The notes: generated from the letters alone by a model not told the origin. Numbered from the stretch's first letter, positions 1 through 10,068 are shown. The stretch is DNA of 64,000 nt from an uncultured Ruminococcus sp. (GCA_900539465.1 UQCF01000010.1:20515-84514), one strand, 5' to 3'. Translations and numbers: made by a program.

Positions 1-1763
1 CGGTAATCCTGACCCTCTTTATCCATACCGAAAGCGTTCCAGTTTGCGGGACGGAAAATCTTCTCTTCGGGCACATTATGAAGAGATACGGGGATTCTGA
101 GCATTGAGCACATTGTGATAATATCTGCGCCGATGTGACCGTAGGTTGAAGCACCGTGGTTTGCACCCCAGTTATTCATGAGGTCATATGCTGATTTGAA
201 TGCGCCCTTGCCTGTGAGTCTCGGAGCAAACCATGTGCAGGGCCATGTGTAGTCGGTTCTCTTCCAGAGTTTATCAGAAACCTCATCGGGAAGAGCAACA
301 TAATAACCCTCGCAAATCTGGATTGTGGGTCCAAGACCTTTTACAAGGTTTATACGAATCATTGTTGCGGGCATCTCGTGGTTTGTGATAAAGCGTGAAG
401 AGAATCCGCCGCCTCTGAAGTAGCCGTTGTCGGCTGCGTTCCATGTAGTGGCTTTGAGCATCTTTTCAACATCTTCATCAGTAACGTCATACCAGGGCTT
501 CATGCAATATTCGCCCTTGTCGTTCTGAAGCTCGCCGCAAGCGTCAAGGCAGGACGCACCGGAGTTGATAAGGTGGAGAAATCCGCCTGCTTCTTTTGCG
601 TGACCCTCTATATCATAGCCTGTAACTCTCTTAACGGATTCCGCACTCCAGTGAGTACGAACGTCTGAGAACATTGAGGGCTGGTTTGTAATAAGCTTTT
701 CAAAGAGCATTGAAATGCCGTTGAGAACATCGTTTTCCGTTGCAAGAACATACGGCTCTCTAACGCCGTTCCAGTCAAACGAAGTGTTGAGAAGAGCCTC
801 TGCAAAGTCTGCGTTCGGCCAATGGTCTGTCCACTGACGCTGACCCTGAATACCTGCTGCGATAGCGTTGTGACCGACTGCCTCTTCTTCACAGCCCTTG
901 GGAAGCTTATCGTTGCCGTTCATGAGGTCTTTGATAATAACCATCATCTTAACAACAAATTCCCAGTCTTTTTCTTTCTGCTCGTCTGATTTCTTTACAA
1001 AATCGGGGTTCTTGTCAAATCCCTCGGGGCAATGCTTTTTAGTCCATTCATATGCCTTTTTGTATTCTTCTTCATCATAGATATTCTCGTCCATTCGGCG
1101 AAGAATTTCTACCTCGTCAACAGACTCAACTCTCATGCCGAGATACTCTTCTATGAAATCGGGGTCAATGCTTGAGCCCGCGATACCCATGCAGATAGAG
1201 CCTATCTGAAGATATGATTTGCCTCTCATTGTTGCAACCGCAACAGCGGCGCGTGCAAAGCGAAGAAGCTTTTCTTTTACATCGTCTGTTATATTTTCGG
1301 AATCGTCTGCCTCCTGAACCTCTCTGCCGTAAATGCCGAATGCGGGAAGACCCTTTTGTGCATGTGCCGCAAGAACGGATGCAAGATAAACCGCACCGGG
1401 GCGCTCCGTTGCGTTAAAGCCCCATACGCCTTTGATGGTGTGAGGATCCATGTCCATTGTCTCTGAGCCGTAGCACCAGCAGGGAGTAACCGAAAGAGTG
1501 ATGTCAACGCCCTCTTTTTTAAACTGGTCGGCACATGCGGCAGCCTCTGCAACACGACCGATTGTTGTGTTTGAAATTACTACCTTAACGGGTTCTCCGT
1601 TTGTATATTTGAGGTTCTCAGTGAAAAGCTTAGCGGCCGCCTTTGCCATGCCCATAGTCTGCTCTTCAAGAGACTGTCTTACGCCGAGAGGGCCTCTTCT
1701 TGCGTCGATTATGGGACGGATACCGATTACCGGATAATCGCCAATAAATCTATTCTCTGCCAT
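1..1763 (-). CDS. fucI: L-fucose isomerase (3' end cut by window)
   Basis: Isomerises L-fucose to L-fuculose (also D-arabinose to D-ribulose) in the cytoplasm, the first step of fucose breakdown. The minus-strand frame is open from the ATG at 1763 to the window edge, 587 codons. The family is about 591 residues long, so only a short C-terminal tail is missing. Visible family blocks are VTPCWCYGSETMDMDP, GFNATERPGAVYLA, FARAAVAVATMRGKSYLQIG, VLATENDVLNG, DVRTYWS and NNWGANHGA. The last three carry the metal-binding Glu, Asp and His of characterised FucI. AAAGGAAT stands 8 bases before the ATG. The AraC gene is divergent and the likely regulator. No fuculokinase is visible; it may lie beyond the left edge. 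Function is secure from motifs. Confidence 0.95.
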   Translation of the reverse strand, partial: MAENRFIGDYPVIGIRPIIDARRGPLGVRQSLEEQTMGMAKAAAKLFTENLKYTNGEPVKVVISNTTIGRVAEAAACADQFKKEGVDITLSVTPCWCYGSETMDMDPHTIKGVWGFNATERPGAVYLASVLAAHAQKGLPAFGIYGREVQEADDSENITDDVKEKLLRFARAAVAVATMRGKSYLQIGSICMGIAGSSIDPDFIEEYLGMRVESVDEVEILRRMDENIYDEEEYKKAYEWTKKHCPEGFDKNPDFVKKSDEQKEKDWEFVVKMMVIIKDLMNGNDKLPKGCEEEAVGHNAIAAGIQGQRQWTDHWPNADFAEALLNTSFDWNGVREPYVLATENDVLNGISMLFEKLITNQPSMFSDVRTHWSAESVKRVTGYDIEGHAKEAGGFLHLINSGASCLDACGELQNDKGEYCMKPWYDVTDEDVEKMLKATTWNAADNGYFRGGGFSSRFITNHEMPATMIRINLVKGLGPTIQICEGYYVALPDEVSDKLWKRTDYTWPCTWFAPRLTGKGAFKSAYDLMNNWGANHGASTYGHIGADIITMCSMLRIPVSLHNVPEEKIFRPANWNAFGMDKEGQDY

Positions 1764-1821
1764 TTTAACCATTCCTTTCAAAATAAATAAGCAACATCTG
1801 TGCTCATTTATAATAATATCA

Positions 1822-1851
1822 TTGATAAACGAATATTTCTTGTGTTATAAT
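1822..1851 (+). promoter_or_regulatory. Promoter of the AraC regulator gene
   Basis: TTGATA at 1822-1827 and TATAAT at 1846-1851 with an 18-base spacer, ending about 40 bases before the start at 1893. It lies in the fucI/AraC divergent gap. Confidence 0.55.
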
Positions 1852-1892
1852 AGTTGTAAAATATGACAATATTCAGATTTTGGTGATAATTT

Positions 1893-2750
1893 ATGAAATA
1901 TCTTGACTACCGCGAAAATGTTGAGCACGGAACGTTTGATTTTCCCATAGCGCACTATAAGCTTGACCCACACCACCCGAAATATGAAATGATGCACCAC
2001 TGGCACCCGGAATGTGAAATAATAAGAGTAAACAAAGGCAAGCTGACTCTCACTCTCGGCTCAAAAGAAACAGTGGCAAAGCAAGGGGATATAGTTTATA
2101 TTACGGACGGCGTTACCCACTCCGGTCACCCAAGCGACGGATGCGAATATGAGTGCCTGGTTTTTGACGCTCGCGGCGTAACCTCCGGCAGTAAGGTAAA
2201 CATCAGACAAATGGAAAACGTGCTGAAGCACAAAAGAATTATAAACAGCATAATGAGCACAAGCGACAGCGAACTGAAAACAATAATTTCTTCTCTTTTT
2301 GATGCTATGAGCTTAATGTATCCGGGCTATGAATTCACGGTAACGGGCGCGCTCATGCAGTTTTACGGCTATGTTTTTAAAAATCACCTTTACAGCAACA
2401 CAGAGAGCGCAGGGTTTAAATCCGAAGAACAGCAGCTGATGCTGAAAGATGTTATAAACTACATAGAGCAAAATTATAACGAAAAAATAACACTCGCCGA
2501 CCTTTCGCAAAAAGCGGGAATGAGCCCCAAATATTTTTGCTCGGTATTTTATAAGATGACAAGAAAAACTCCGATAGAATATATAAACGCCTACCGAATA
2601 GAATGTGCCTGCGAAAAGCTGATAACTACCGAAGACAGCGTAACCGATGTTGCGCTGCTTTGCGGATTTAACGATGTCAGCTATTTCACAAAAACATTTA
2701 AAAAGCACAAAAATATGACGCCGCTGCGTTATAGGCGAAGCGACGTCTGA
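1893..2750 (+). CDS. AraC-family transcriptional regulator with cupin sensor domain
   Basis: A 285-residue regulator of the AraC/XylS family. Residues about 30-110 form a cupin-like effector domain with the His-rich start HHWHPECEIIRVNKGKL and the turn QGDIVYITDGVTHSG. Residues about 185-283 hold the double helix-turn-helix (ITLADLSQKAGMSPKYFCSVFYK, then VTDVALLCGFNDVSYFTKTFKK), ending in the typical NMTPLRYRR. It is divergent from fucI and ends 4 bases from the tail-to-tail alpha-mannosidase, so it probably senses a sugar such as fucose and controls fucI. The ligand cannot be told from sequence. GGTGAT lies 6 bases before the ATG. Confidence 0.9.
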   Translation: MKYLDYRENVEHGTFDFPIAHYKLDPHHPKYEMMHHWHPECEIIRVNKGKLTLTLGSKETVAKQGDIVYITDGVTHSGHPSDGCEYECLVFDARGVTSGSKVNIRQMENVLKHKRIINSIMSTSDSELKTIISSLFDAMSLMYPGYEFTVTGALMQFYGYVFKNHLYSNTESAGFKSEEQQLMLKDVINYIEQNYNEKITLADLSQKAGMSPKYFCSVFYKMTRKTPIEYINAYRIECACEKLITTEDSVTDVALLCGFNDVSYFTKTFKKHKNMTPLRYRRSDV

Positions 2751-2754
2751 AAGT

Positions 2755-5172
2755 TTATTCGATTATAAGCTCTTCTTTTATTTTGCCGTCTGCTTTTATA
2801 CGGACGGTTTTTATTTCTTGCGGAGCGAAATCCGGCTCAAATTCGGTGTTCAAAGTATTAAAGCTGATTTTTGCCTTTGTCCTCTCCCCCGCACATTCCA
2901 CAATTCTTAAAATTATACCGTCGCCGTCTTCGGCGGGTTTTACTGCGGTTACAACGATATTATCTTTATCAATATTCAGTGCAGAGAATACTTCGGGTAA
3001 AGTACCGTCATGGTGCGTCTCTTGCTGAACCGAGAGCGGCGTATTCAAAAGCTCCGAACGTTTAAACAGGTATGAATTTATATTTTTAGTGTGCGGAACT
3101 ATCTCATAGCAAAACTCCTGCTCGCCTTTATCCAAAAACTGCATTTCACCGTCACGGTATTTTTGACCGAAATGGTCAAGATAAGCGCATCCTCTTGCCG
3201 TCATCATCCTAAGGTCATTGCCGCAGGCACAAAAGCTGTATTTGCAGTCATTTATAATTCCGAGTCCCACACCGTTTCTGTCATGAATGTCAGTCCATGC
3301 GTGCGAGGGCTCCTCCTGCGAGTTCGCGTCTTTTTCTATAAATCCGTACGGCATTGAATATGTAACGCTCGGCTCTTGAAGCGCAGTTTCAAAGCACAGC
3401 TTCATAAGTTTATATTCTTCGTCAAAATCAAGTCTGCACTTTACAAAAAGGCTGTCCGACTCCGAATAAAGAGAATAGTATCTTATAAAGACAGAATTGT
3501 TATACTTAACTGTGGATTTAATTGTCGCCCTTATGGGGCCGTTTTCGATAACCTCACATTTTCCGCCGCCGAAAGAGCCGATTTCATCGTTAAACTCGGT
3601 CACGGCATGAGCCCATGTGTCATTTTTAATATCATTGCAAATTATGGCTCTGCCGAGTTTTTCTCCCGCAAAATTTTTACCGCTTCTTTTATCCGTAAGT
3701 TTTATGACAGCTCCGCTTTCTTCATCAATTTCGGCACGAAGAAAGCGGTTTTCTATATAATTTTTACCTGCCGAAACATCTGTATCAAAAGCCGTTTCGG
3801 CAGAATACTCTTCTTTTTTGTAAAGATAAAAAACCTTGTAGCCGTATGCCGGAATATCAGCTTTAAAAAGACATTTGAGATAAGTGCCGCCGTCGGTATA
3901 TGAGGCTCTGACAAGCTGGAACGGAACATCGTTTCCGTCACAGTCAACTACTCTCGAGACACGCTGCGTTCCGAATGAAGCGTATGAACTCACGGGGAAT
4001 GAATGGGGGTTAAACACAACAATCGGCGCACCTTCGCCCTCACGGTACCACATTCTGTCGCGCATTTCATACTCACAGGCATTTAAAAAATCGGTGGTTT
4101 TTATTCGCCAAGATATTTTTTGCTGTGCGAATGTGCCTATTTCAAGGGCTGTTTCGCGGGCATATCCGAAAGCATTCAGTGCGTCTGTATATGCCTCTTT
4201 AATTGAGCAGCCCGCAAGTATATCGTGGAACTGATTGAACATCACTCTCTCCCACGCCGAAGATATTGAATTTTTGTGTGTTTCGGATGAAGTGAGCAAA
4301 GATGAGAGCACATCAAATTTTTCTGCCGAAACAAGCTCACATTCGGCACGTCTGTTAGCGGATTTTATCGCACTGTTTGCGCTGTAACATCCGCTTGCAT
4401 GGTGCTGGAAATCCTCGGTCACCGTCGGCATATCATCGTCAACCTCATTAAAATATTCATCGGGCACGGCATATTTGAAATCATCGTTTTTCACAAGCTT
4501 TTCGGCACTGTTAAGATGTTCTTTAGACGGACCGCCGCCGTGATTGCCTATACCGTAAAAGAGCATTTGAGACTGCGATTTTTCACGGTATCTGTCAATT
4601 CTCTCTTCACGCAAATCATCGCCGTAGCCGTCAAGAATTCTGAATGCTTTAACTCGGCTCCCGTCGGGGCTTTGCCAAATATGAAGATTTTCACTCGGCA
4701 AAGAGGGCTTCTCGGCTTCTCTGTTCGGTCTCATATAAACATAATTGTCAATTCCCGATTTTTTGAGCAATTGCGGCAACATTCCGTTATGACCGAAAGA
4801 ATCAACATTGTAGCCCGTTTTTGCAATGCTGCCGAAATTCTCTTTAAAAAACTTTTGAGAGTATAAAAGATGGCGGCAAAACGCTTCGCCGGACGGTATG
4901 TTGCAATCGGGCTGAACCCACATTCCGCCGGTTACGCCCCACCTGCCCTCTTTAACTCTTTCTTTAATCTCTTCAAACATTTCGGGTTCACTGAGCTTTA
5001 TCCATTTGTAATAAGAGGCGCACGCGCTCGTAAATTTATAATCGGGGTATTCTTTCATTCTGTCAAGAGCGGAACGGAAAGTTGATTTAACCAAAGAAAG
5101 CCCCTCGGGAGCCTGCCACTGCCACACCGGGTCAAGGTGAGCGTTGCCGATAAGATAATATGTTTTTTTCAT
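2755..5172 (-). CDS. Alpha-mannosidase, glycoside hydrolase family 38
   Basis: An 805-residue GH38 enzyme that hydrolyses alpha-mannosidic bonds, probably on oligosaccharides already taken up, since no signal peptide is seen. The N-terminus carries the zinc motif NAHLDPVWQW (His12, Asp14). YNVDSFGHNGMLPQLL places the catalytic nucleophile and zinc ligand at Asp124. The family helix motif WERVMFNQFHDILAGCSI is also present, and the long beta-rich C-terminal half is typical. I chose the ATG at 5172 because GGAGG lies 8 bases upstream; an earlier in-frame start would add 18 residues without a ribosome binding site. Its nearness to fucI suggests host or plant glycan use, but a shared operon is not shown. 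Confidence 0.93.
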   Translation of the reverse strand: MKKTYYLIGNAHLDPVWQWQAPEGLSLVKSTFRSALDRMKEYPDYKFTSACASYYKWIKLSEPEMFEEIKERVKEGRWGVTGGMWVQPDCNIPSGEAFCRHLLYSQKFFKENFGSIAKTGYNVDSFGHNGMLPQLLKKSGIDNYVYMRPNREAEKPSLPSENLHIWQSPDGSRVKAFRILDGYGDDLREERIDRYREKSQSQMLFYGIGNHGGGPSKEHLNSAEKLVKNDDFKYAVPDEYFNEVDDDMPTVTEDFQHHASGCYSANSAIKSANRRAECELVSAEKFDVLSSLLTSSETHKNSISSAWERVMFNQFHDILAGCSIKEAYTDALNAFGYARETALEIGTFAQQKISWRIKTTDFLNACEYEMRDRMWYREGEGAPIVVFNPHSFPVSSYASFGTQRVSRVVDCDGNDVPFQLVRASYTDGGTYLKCLFKADIPAYGYKVFYLYKKEEYSAETAFDTDVSAGKNYIENRFLRAEIDEESGAVIKLTDKRSGKNFAGEKLGRAIICNDIKNDTWAHAVTEFNDEIGSFGGGKCEVIENGPIRATIKSTVKYNNSVFIRYYSLYSESDSLFVKCRLDFDEEYKLMKLCFETALQEPSVTYSMPYGFIEKDANSQEEPSHAWTDIHDRNGVGLGIINDCKYSFCACGNDLRMMTARGCAYLDHFGQKYRDGEMQFLDKGEQEFCYEIVPHTKNINSYLFKRSELLNTPLSVQQETHHDGTLPEVFSALNIDKDNIVVTAVKPAEDGDGIILRIVECAGERTKAKISFNTLNTEFEPDFAPQEIKTVRIKADGKIKEELIIE

Positions 5173-5209
5173 AAACCGAGCCTCCTTACTTAATGCCAGT
5201 TTACAAAAG

Positions 5210-5241
5210 AATCTGCCGCATGTCAATACACACGGCAGATT
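5210..5241 (-). terminator. Intrinsic terminator after the ABC-2 permease gene
   Basis: Stem AATCTGCCG (5210-5218) pairs with CGGCAGATT (5233-5241). On the minus strand it is followed by TCTTTT. It lies just past the stop codon at 5249 of the permease gene. Confidence 0.75.
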
Positions 5242-5248
5242 TTAAAAA

Positions 5249-6847
5249 TTATAATGTTTCAAATATTTTTGCGCCTTTTGTGTTTATCCACCTAAACAGC
5301 AGTGCCGAGATTGCGGCAATAATCACGCTGGCCGAAGCAAAATATATATCCGCGTTCATGTGCCCGTAAAGCAGCAAATACGGTGCGCCGATAACCGCGG
5401 CTATTACCCAGCCGCCAAAAATAACGCTCATTATACTTATGCTTTGTTTCACCGCGACAGCTTCGCTCGTCCATGTGAGATTAGGCTTTTTGATGTTTAT
5501 CGCAAGCCCGAACAGACCTAAAAATACAGCAAAAACCAAGGGCAGAATAATCGTCAAAGCCGCCGAGACGGCATCCGCCTTGATTGCAATGCAGGCGCAT
5601 ATGCTGCAAAACAAAACCGGCGGCAAAGTCATAAGCAAATGAAAGAAGATTTTTGCTTTAAGAGCCTGTTTTGCCGTTACGGGCAAAGACTGCAAAATCC
5701 AAAGGCTCTTGCCCTCAAGAGATACGGACGGAGCCGATATGTCATTCATTGTGCTTATCATGCAAATTGCAAGCATTGCAATAACAGCGACAAAGCTCTT
5801 ATCCCACTCAAGCATACCCAATAGAGTCTCACGCACCCAATTTGTTTTTATTAAAACAATTATGCCTGCCGCGAGTAAAAACAGCGTTCCGAGTCCGCAG
5901 TTAAGCATATAAGTCGGGCTTGAGAAAAAGTGACTGCTCTCTTTGCTGAGCAAAGCAGAAAACGCACTTTTGCGTTTAACTTTCTTCTCGCGGTATTTAA
6001 TCTTATCCTCATTGCCGGAAGAAGTTGCAATATTTATAAAGCTGTGTGCAATTATATAATATATAACCGCAAAGAGCAAAAGCACCGCGGCAACAATTAT
6101 GAGCAGTGCCAAAAGGTCACCGGCTGCGGCTTTGCCTGCAATATAAAGAGGATATGCCGCGCCCTTTATTTTTTCGCCTATTACGTCAACATTTTTTATT
6201 ATGCTTTGCAAAAGATTATAGGCATTCATATAAACATAATAATATGCGGCGAAAAACACAAGCGACACCGCAACTGTGACGAGGCTCTTTTTCTTTAATT
6301 TATCGCTTATTTTTGCAACAAGCCAGCCGAAAACGCATGACATCGCGAGGACGAAAACCGACACGTTAATGACTGAGACAACACTGCCTATGACTGCCGA
6401 TACGGTTAAATCAGCATATATAAAATAGACAATAACGGCGGGAATCATCACGATTGCGGAATACATAAAGCTCATAACATATACGCCCACAAGCCTTACC
6501 GCAAGTATGTATTTTGCAGGTATCGGCATTGAGAGCAGCATATCGTTATCTTTTGCTTTATAAAGGCTCGCATATGTGTTAAAAACACTGCCGAATATAC
6601 CGAGCATAATTGCAATGAGCTTCATCATTGAAAAATAAAGCCAGTCATACCCGAGCGAAACAAACTGCGGGCAAAGGCTCGCGGCAAGGAACGAGAACAT
6701 TCCGCCGAGCACACCGACCATTAGAAGAATATAAAATACAATAAATGCCGTGCTTGAAGCTTTTGAGCGCAGAGTTCCTTTTTTAGGGTCAAAAAAGAAA
6801 TTGCGGTTAAGCTCAAAAAGCTGTTTCTTTAAAAGTACTTTCAGCAT
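5249..6847 (-). CDS. ABC-2 type exporter permease, large subunit
   Basis: A 532-residue membrane protein with about 11-12 predicted hydrophobic segments in two sets, separated by a basic cytoplasmic stretch (residues about 285-310, rich in Lys and Arg). It pairs with the ATPase encoded just upstream. The ATG at 6847 overlaps that gene's stop by seven bases, and GGAGGGAG precedes it, so the two subunits are translationally coupled. The family resembles large ABC-2 exporter permeases of Bacillota. The substrate is unknown; lipid, peptide or drug export are all possible. Confidence 0.8.
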   Translation of the reverse strand: MLKVLLKKQLFELNRNFFFDPKKGTLRSKASSTAFIVFYILLMVGVLGGMFSFLAASLCPQFVSLGYDWLYFSMMKLIAIMLGIFGSVFNTYASLYKAKDNDMLLSMPIPAKYILAVRLVGVYVMSFMYSAIVMIPAVIVYFIYADLTVSAVIGSVVSVINVSVFVLAMSCVFGWLVAKISDKLKKKSLVTVAVSLVFFAAYYYVYMNAYNLLQSIIKNVDVIGEKIKGAAYPLYIAGKAAAGDLLALLIIVAAVLLLFAVIYYIIAHSFINIATSSGNEDKIKYREKKVKRKSAFSALLSKESSHFFSSPTYMLNCGLGTLFLLAAGIIVLIKTNWVRETLLGMLEWDKSFVAVIAMLAICMISTMNDISAPSVSLEGKSLWILQSLPVTAKQALKAKIFFHLLMTLPPVLFCSICACIAIKADAVSAALTIILPLVFAVFLGLFGLAINIKKPNLTWTSEAVAVKQSISIMSVIFGGWVIAAVIGAPYLLLYGHMNADIYFASASVIIAAISALLFRWINTKGAKIFETL

Positions 6848-7554
6848 TTTTCTCCCTCCAGCTCGAGGAATACATCTTCAAGACTTGTGTCGCCCTTGAC
6901 CTCGTCCATTGTACCCGAGCGGATAAGCACACCGTTTTTGATTATGGCTACCTTATCACAGAGCTTTTCGGCAACCTCAAGAACATGGGTTGAGAAAAAT
7001 ATTGCTCCGCCCTCTTCGCATTTTTCTCTCATCATTCCTTTTAAAAGATGTGCGGCTTTCGGGTCAAGACCCACAAACGGTTCATCCATAATAATAAGCC
7101 TCGGGTCATGAATCCATGCAGAGATTATCGCAAGCTTTTGCTTCATACCGTGAGAATAAGCAGAAACAGGCTGTGCAAGATCTGCGGTTATTTCAAACAT
7201 ATCGGCATATTTTTTTATTCTCTCCTGCCTCAAATCCGAACCGACTTCAAAAATATCTGCGATAAAGTTAAGATATTTTATACCTGACATATACTCATAA
7301 ATATCGGGATTATCGGGGATATAAGCCATTTGCTTTTTACAGGCAACAGGGTTGTCTTTTACAGATATTCCTCCGACGCTGATTTCACCCGAGTCAAAGC
7401 GAAGTATGCCTACCGAAGCTTTGAGAGTTGTTGTTTTACCTGCTCCGTTGTGACCGATAAAGCCGTATATTTCACCGGGAGCAATATGTAGCGACAAATC
7501 GTCAACCGCCTTTTTATCGCCGTAAGTTTTTGTAAGATGCTGAATATTAAGCAT
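6841..7554 (-). CDS. ABC transporter ATP-binding protein
   Basis: A 237-residue ATPase of an ABC-2 exporter. Walker A is GHNGAGKT at residues 34-41, the signature is YSHGMKQKL, and Walker B is LIIMDEPFVGLDP, followed by the H-loop STHVLE. The fold and length fit the short exporter ATPases that work with a single large permease. It overlaps the permease gene downstream and follows the second exporter's permease gene after 12 bases. All four exporter genes and the TetR gene are therefore probably co-transcribed. Confidence 0.9.
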   Translation of the reverse strand: MLNIQHLTKTYGDKKAVDDLSLHIAPGEIYGFIGHNGAGKTTTLKASVGILRFDSGEISVGGISVKDNPVACKKQMAYIPDNPDIYEYMSGIKYLNFIADIFEVGSDLRQERIKKYADMFEITADLAQPVSAYSHGMKQKLAIISAWIHDPRLIIMDEPFVGLDPKAAHLLKGMMREKCEEGGAIFFSTHVLEVAEKLCDKVAIIKNGVLIRSGTMDEVKGDTSLEDVFLELEGEKC

Positions 7555-7566
7555 AATATTTTCCTT

Positions 7567-8457
7567 TCAGTTATTTATCTTTTTCAGCTTGTTCATAAGT
7601 ATATATAAGAGCACAAATAAAGCGATTGCGCCGCAAAGCACACAATACATCATGTCTGTTCCGACCTTTCGGTCAAAGAAAAACAAAGTGCAATCTATTG
7701 ACTTTTTGATTTCTTCTATTGCGGCAAGCGGTATATGCTCTTTTTGCATCTCTCTGAAAATTCCGCCGAGGCAATGTCCGCGCAAAAGCACTGTGCCGTA
7801 TGTTCCCGGTAAAAAAGAAAGAATTTTTTGAAGCATGGGCGAAAAGTTTGATATCGGCATATAAGCACCGCATACAAAGCCGTAGCCCGCGCTTACTACC
7901 GTGCCGACCGCCGAAGCCTGCCCGTTTGTGGAAAGAAAGAAATTGACGCAGGAAGAAAGCGACGTTCCGAACAAGGTGAGCAGCAAAACATCAAGCATTA
8001 TCAAAAGTACGTCTTTAAAATTCATATACCAGCCGGTTTTAAGCATGTATATAAAGCACACTGCCAAAGCGGTAAAGCTGATTACAAGAGTATTAACGGC
8101 AGAAGCTAAAAAGTAGCTCAAAGCAAGAGTTGATTTTTTAACAGGTGAAACGGTTATGTCTTTTCTCGCGCCGCTTGTTTTATCCTGCACTATAAGCAAA
8201 TTGGAGCAAAATGAAACCGTTACGCAGCTCACCGCCAAAAGAGAAGACACAAGCTGACCGCCGACAAGCGCATTTATTATACCGTCCGAAATCACGCCCG
8301 AAAATGCGGAATTAAAGCTGTTGCGATATACGCCCGCTAAAAAAGTAACATAAAGCACAAGCAAAATTATAGGTGTGATAAGCGAAGAAAAGAACATTCC
8401 CTTATCTTTAAAAAAGAGCTTTATATTTCTTTTAATAAGATTGCCGAGGCCCGTCAT
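7567..8457 (-). CDS. ABC-2 type permease
   Basis: A 296-residue membrane protein with the ABC2_membrane pattern: a cytoplasmic N-terminus (NLIKRNIKLFFKDKGMFF), then six hydrophobic segments, the first followed by a larger outside loop. A short Arg/Lys loop (QDKTSGARKDITVSPVKK) precedes segment three, as in drug and polysaccharide exporters. Its ATG overlaps the stop of the ATPase gene in an ATGA junction, so it is the partner of that ATPase. Substrate unknown; a multidrug or antibiotic efflux role is suggested only by the TetR gene next door. Confidence 0.85.
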   Translation of the reverse strand: MTGLGNLIKRNIKLFFKDKGMFFSSLITPIILLVLYVTFLAGVYRNSFNSAFSGVISDGIINALVGGQLVSSLLAVSCVTVSFCSNLLIVQDKTSGARKDITVSPVKKSTLALSYFLASAVNTLVISFTALAVCFIYMLKTGWYMNFKDVLLIMLDVLLLTLFGTSLSSCVNFFLSTNGQASAVGTVVSAGYGFVCGAYMPISNFSPMLQKILSFLPGTYGTVLLRGHCLGGIFREMQKEHIPLAAIEEIKKSIDCTLFFFDRKVGTDMMYCVLCGAIALFVLLYILMNKLKKINN

Positions 8458-9368
8458 TTCTCATCACCTCCGGTAAGCTTTTTGCCTGTGACGGCAAGAA
8501 AAACATCATCCATTTTTCCTTTTGTTATTTCATAATCCGAGAAAAGCTCGGGGTGAGAAATTATCAGCTTTGTTGCCTCCGATGTATTCGGCACAGAAAG
8601 CTTTATCGCACCGTGAGCTTTTTCATACGGCACAGAAAGAGCCGATATTTTATTTTCATCTGCGCCGTAAAGAGTTACAAAGTCGCCCGTGTACTTATTT
8701 TTAAGCTCCAGCGGCGTTCCCTCTGCGGCGATTTTTCCGCTGTCGATAATCGTTACATAGTCGGCGTCCGCGGCCTCCTCCATATAATGCGTCGTGAGAA
8801 AAACCGTCATATTTTCGCTTTCACGGAGCTTTTGAACAACACTCCATAAAAGCACTCTTGTCTGAGGGTCAAGACCTGTTGTTGGCTCGTCGAGTATCAA
8901 TATTTTAGGCTTATGAATCAAAGCCCTTGCAATATCAATCCGCCTTCTTTGACCGCCGGAGAGCTTGCCTACCGTTCGGTTTAAAAGATCGCCGAAATCA
9001 AGAAGAGCGGAAAGCTCCTTAAGTCTTTCTTTAAAGGTGCTGCCGGTGATACCGTACAAAGCCGCTCTGCTTTTTAAGTTATCTTTTACACTTAGGGATT
9101 TATCAAGCACCGATGACTGAAAAACAACGCCGAGTGCATGCGAAATTTTACGCATATCATCGTCAATATTTTTTCCGCAAACGGTGACGCTGCCGCTGTC
9201 TTTTGGCATTTGACCGCTCAGCACCGAAATCGTTGTGGACTTGCCCGCACCGTTCACTCCGAGAAACGCAAATAATTCGCCCTCGCGAACCTTTAAAGAA
9301 AGGTCATTTACGGCTTTTATATCGCCGAAGGATTTGTTTAAGTGATCAATTTCAATTATATTATTCAA
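8454..9368 (-). CDS. ABC transporter ATP-binding protein (DrrA/CcmA type)
   Basis: A 304-residue ATPase with Walker A GVNGAGKST, signature LSGGQRRRID, Walker B ILILDEPTTGLDP and H-loop TTHYMEEA. A C-terminal extension of about 80 residues is typical of the DrrA-like drug-export subfamily. The start is a TTG at 9368 preceded by GGGGTGA; no better ATG is present. It is coupled to the permease by an ATGA overlap and follows the TetR gene by 17 bases. Confidence 0.88.
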   Translation of the reverse strand: MNNIIEIDHLNKSFGDIKAVNDLSLKVREGELFAFLGVNGAGKSTTISVLSGQMPKDSGSVTVCGKNIDDDMRKISHALGVVFQSSVLDKSLSVKDNLKSRAALYGITGSTFKERLKELSALLDFGDLLNRTVGKLSGGQRRRIDIARALIHKPKILILDEPTTGLDPQTRVLLWSVVQKLRESENMTVFLTTHYMEEAADADYVTIIDSGKIAAEGTPLELKNKYTGDFVTLYGADENKISALSVPYEKAHGAIKLSVPNTSEATKLIISHPELFSDYEITKGKMDDVFLAVTGKKLTGGDEK

Positions 9369-9385
9369 AAAATCACCCCACAGTG

Positions 9386-10042
9386 TTATTCACTTAAATC
9401 AGGATGTTTAGCCTGAATGTAATTACTTTCGTCGCTTCCGAGCTCGGCAGGCTTAACAGACGCTATTTCGGCAATGTCGGAATGAATTATATATATCATC
9501 CCTCTGAAAATTTCGCCGAGCTGAACGGCAATCTCATCATCCGAAAATGAGCATACGCCCTCTGCGCTCAAGACACAAAGGCCGTAGGTGTATATCCACA
9601 TCTGCTTAAAAAGGTGCTCTGCACGGCTGCGGTCGGCATGATAATCACGCATAATTATTTTTATATCGTCTTCTTTGCCAAACGGAATTATATCCATAAC
9701 CTCGTCAAAATCGCCTATTTTAAGGCTCTTTTGCATAAATAAAAGATTGAACAGCATAGGCTCTTCTCTCGCAAATTTCACCCACTGCATACCGCGCATC
9801 TTATATGCGGGGTTATAATTTTCGGCAACTGCCATGTATGCATCAAAGCATGACTTTGCCTTTTTTTGAACCTCTGATTTAAGTTCTTCCATATCGCTGA
9901 AAAAAGTGAATATGGGTGATGACGACGTGCCGAGGCTTTTGCCCACCTCTCTGGCAGTAAGGGCGTTTTCTCCGCCGAGCCTTACCAATTCATATGCCGA
10001 GTTTATAATTTCTTCTTTTGTAAATTTGGGTTTTGGCGGCAT
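9386..10042 (-). CDS. TetR/AcrR-family transcriptional regulator
   Basis: A 218-residue regulator. Residues 8-55 form the TetR helix-turn-helix (FTKEEIINSAYELVRLGGEN, then LTAREVGKSLGTSSSPIFTFF), and the rest is a helical ligand domain. It is the first gene of a run with two ABC exporters, so it most likely represses its own operon until a transported compound binds. AGGAGG lies 6 bases before the ATG. A consensus promoter and two operator-like repeats lie upstream (see separate entries). The ligand is unknown. Confidence 0.9.
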   Translation of the reverse strand: MPPKPKFTKEEIINSAYELVRLGGENALTAREVGKSLGTSSSPIFTFFSDMEELKSEVQKKAKSCFDAYMAVAENYNPAYKMRGMQWVKFAREEPMLFNLLFMQKSLKIGDFDEVMDIIPFGKEDDIKIIMRDYHADRSRAEHLFKQMWIYTYGLCVLSAEGVCSFSDDEIAVQLGEIFRGMIYIIHSDIAEIASVKPAELGSDESNYIQAKHPDLSE

Positions 10043-10068
10043 AATATTCCTCCTGTTCGGTGTTATGT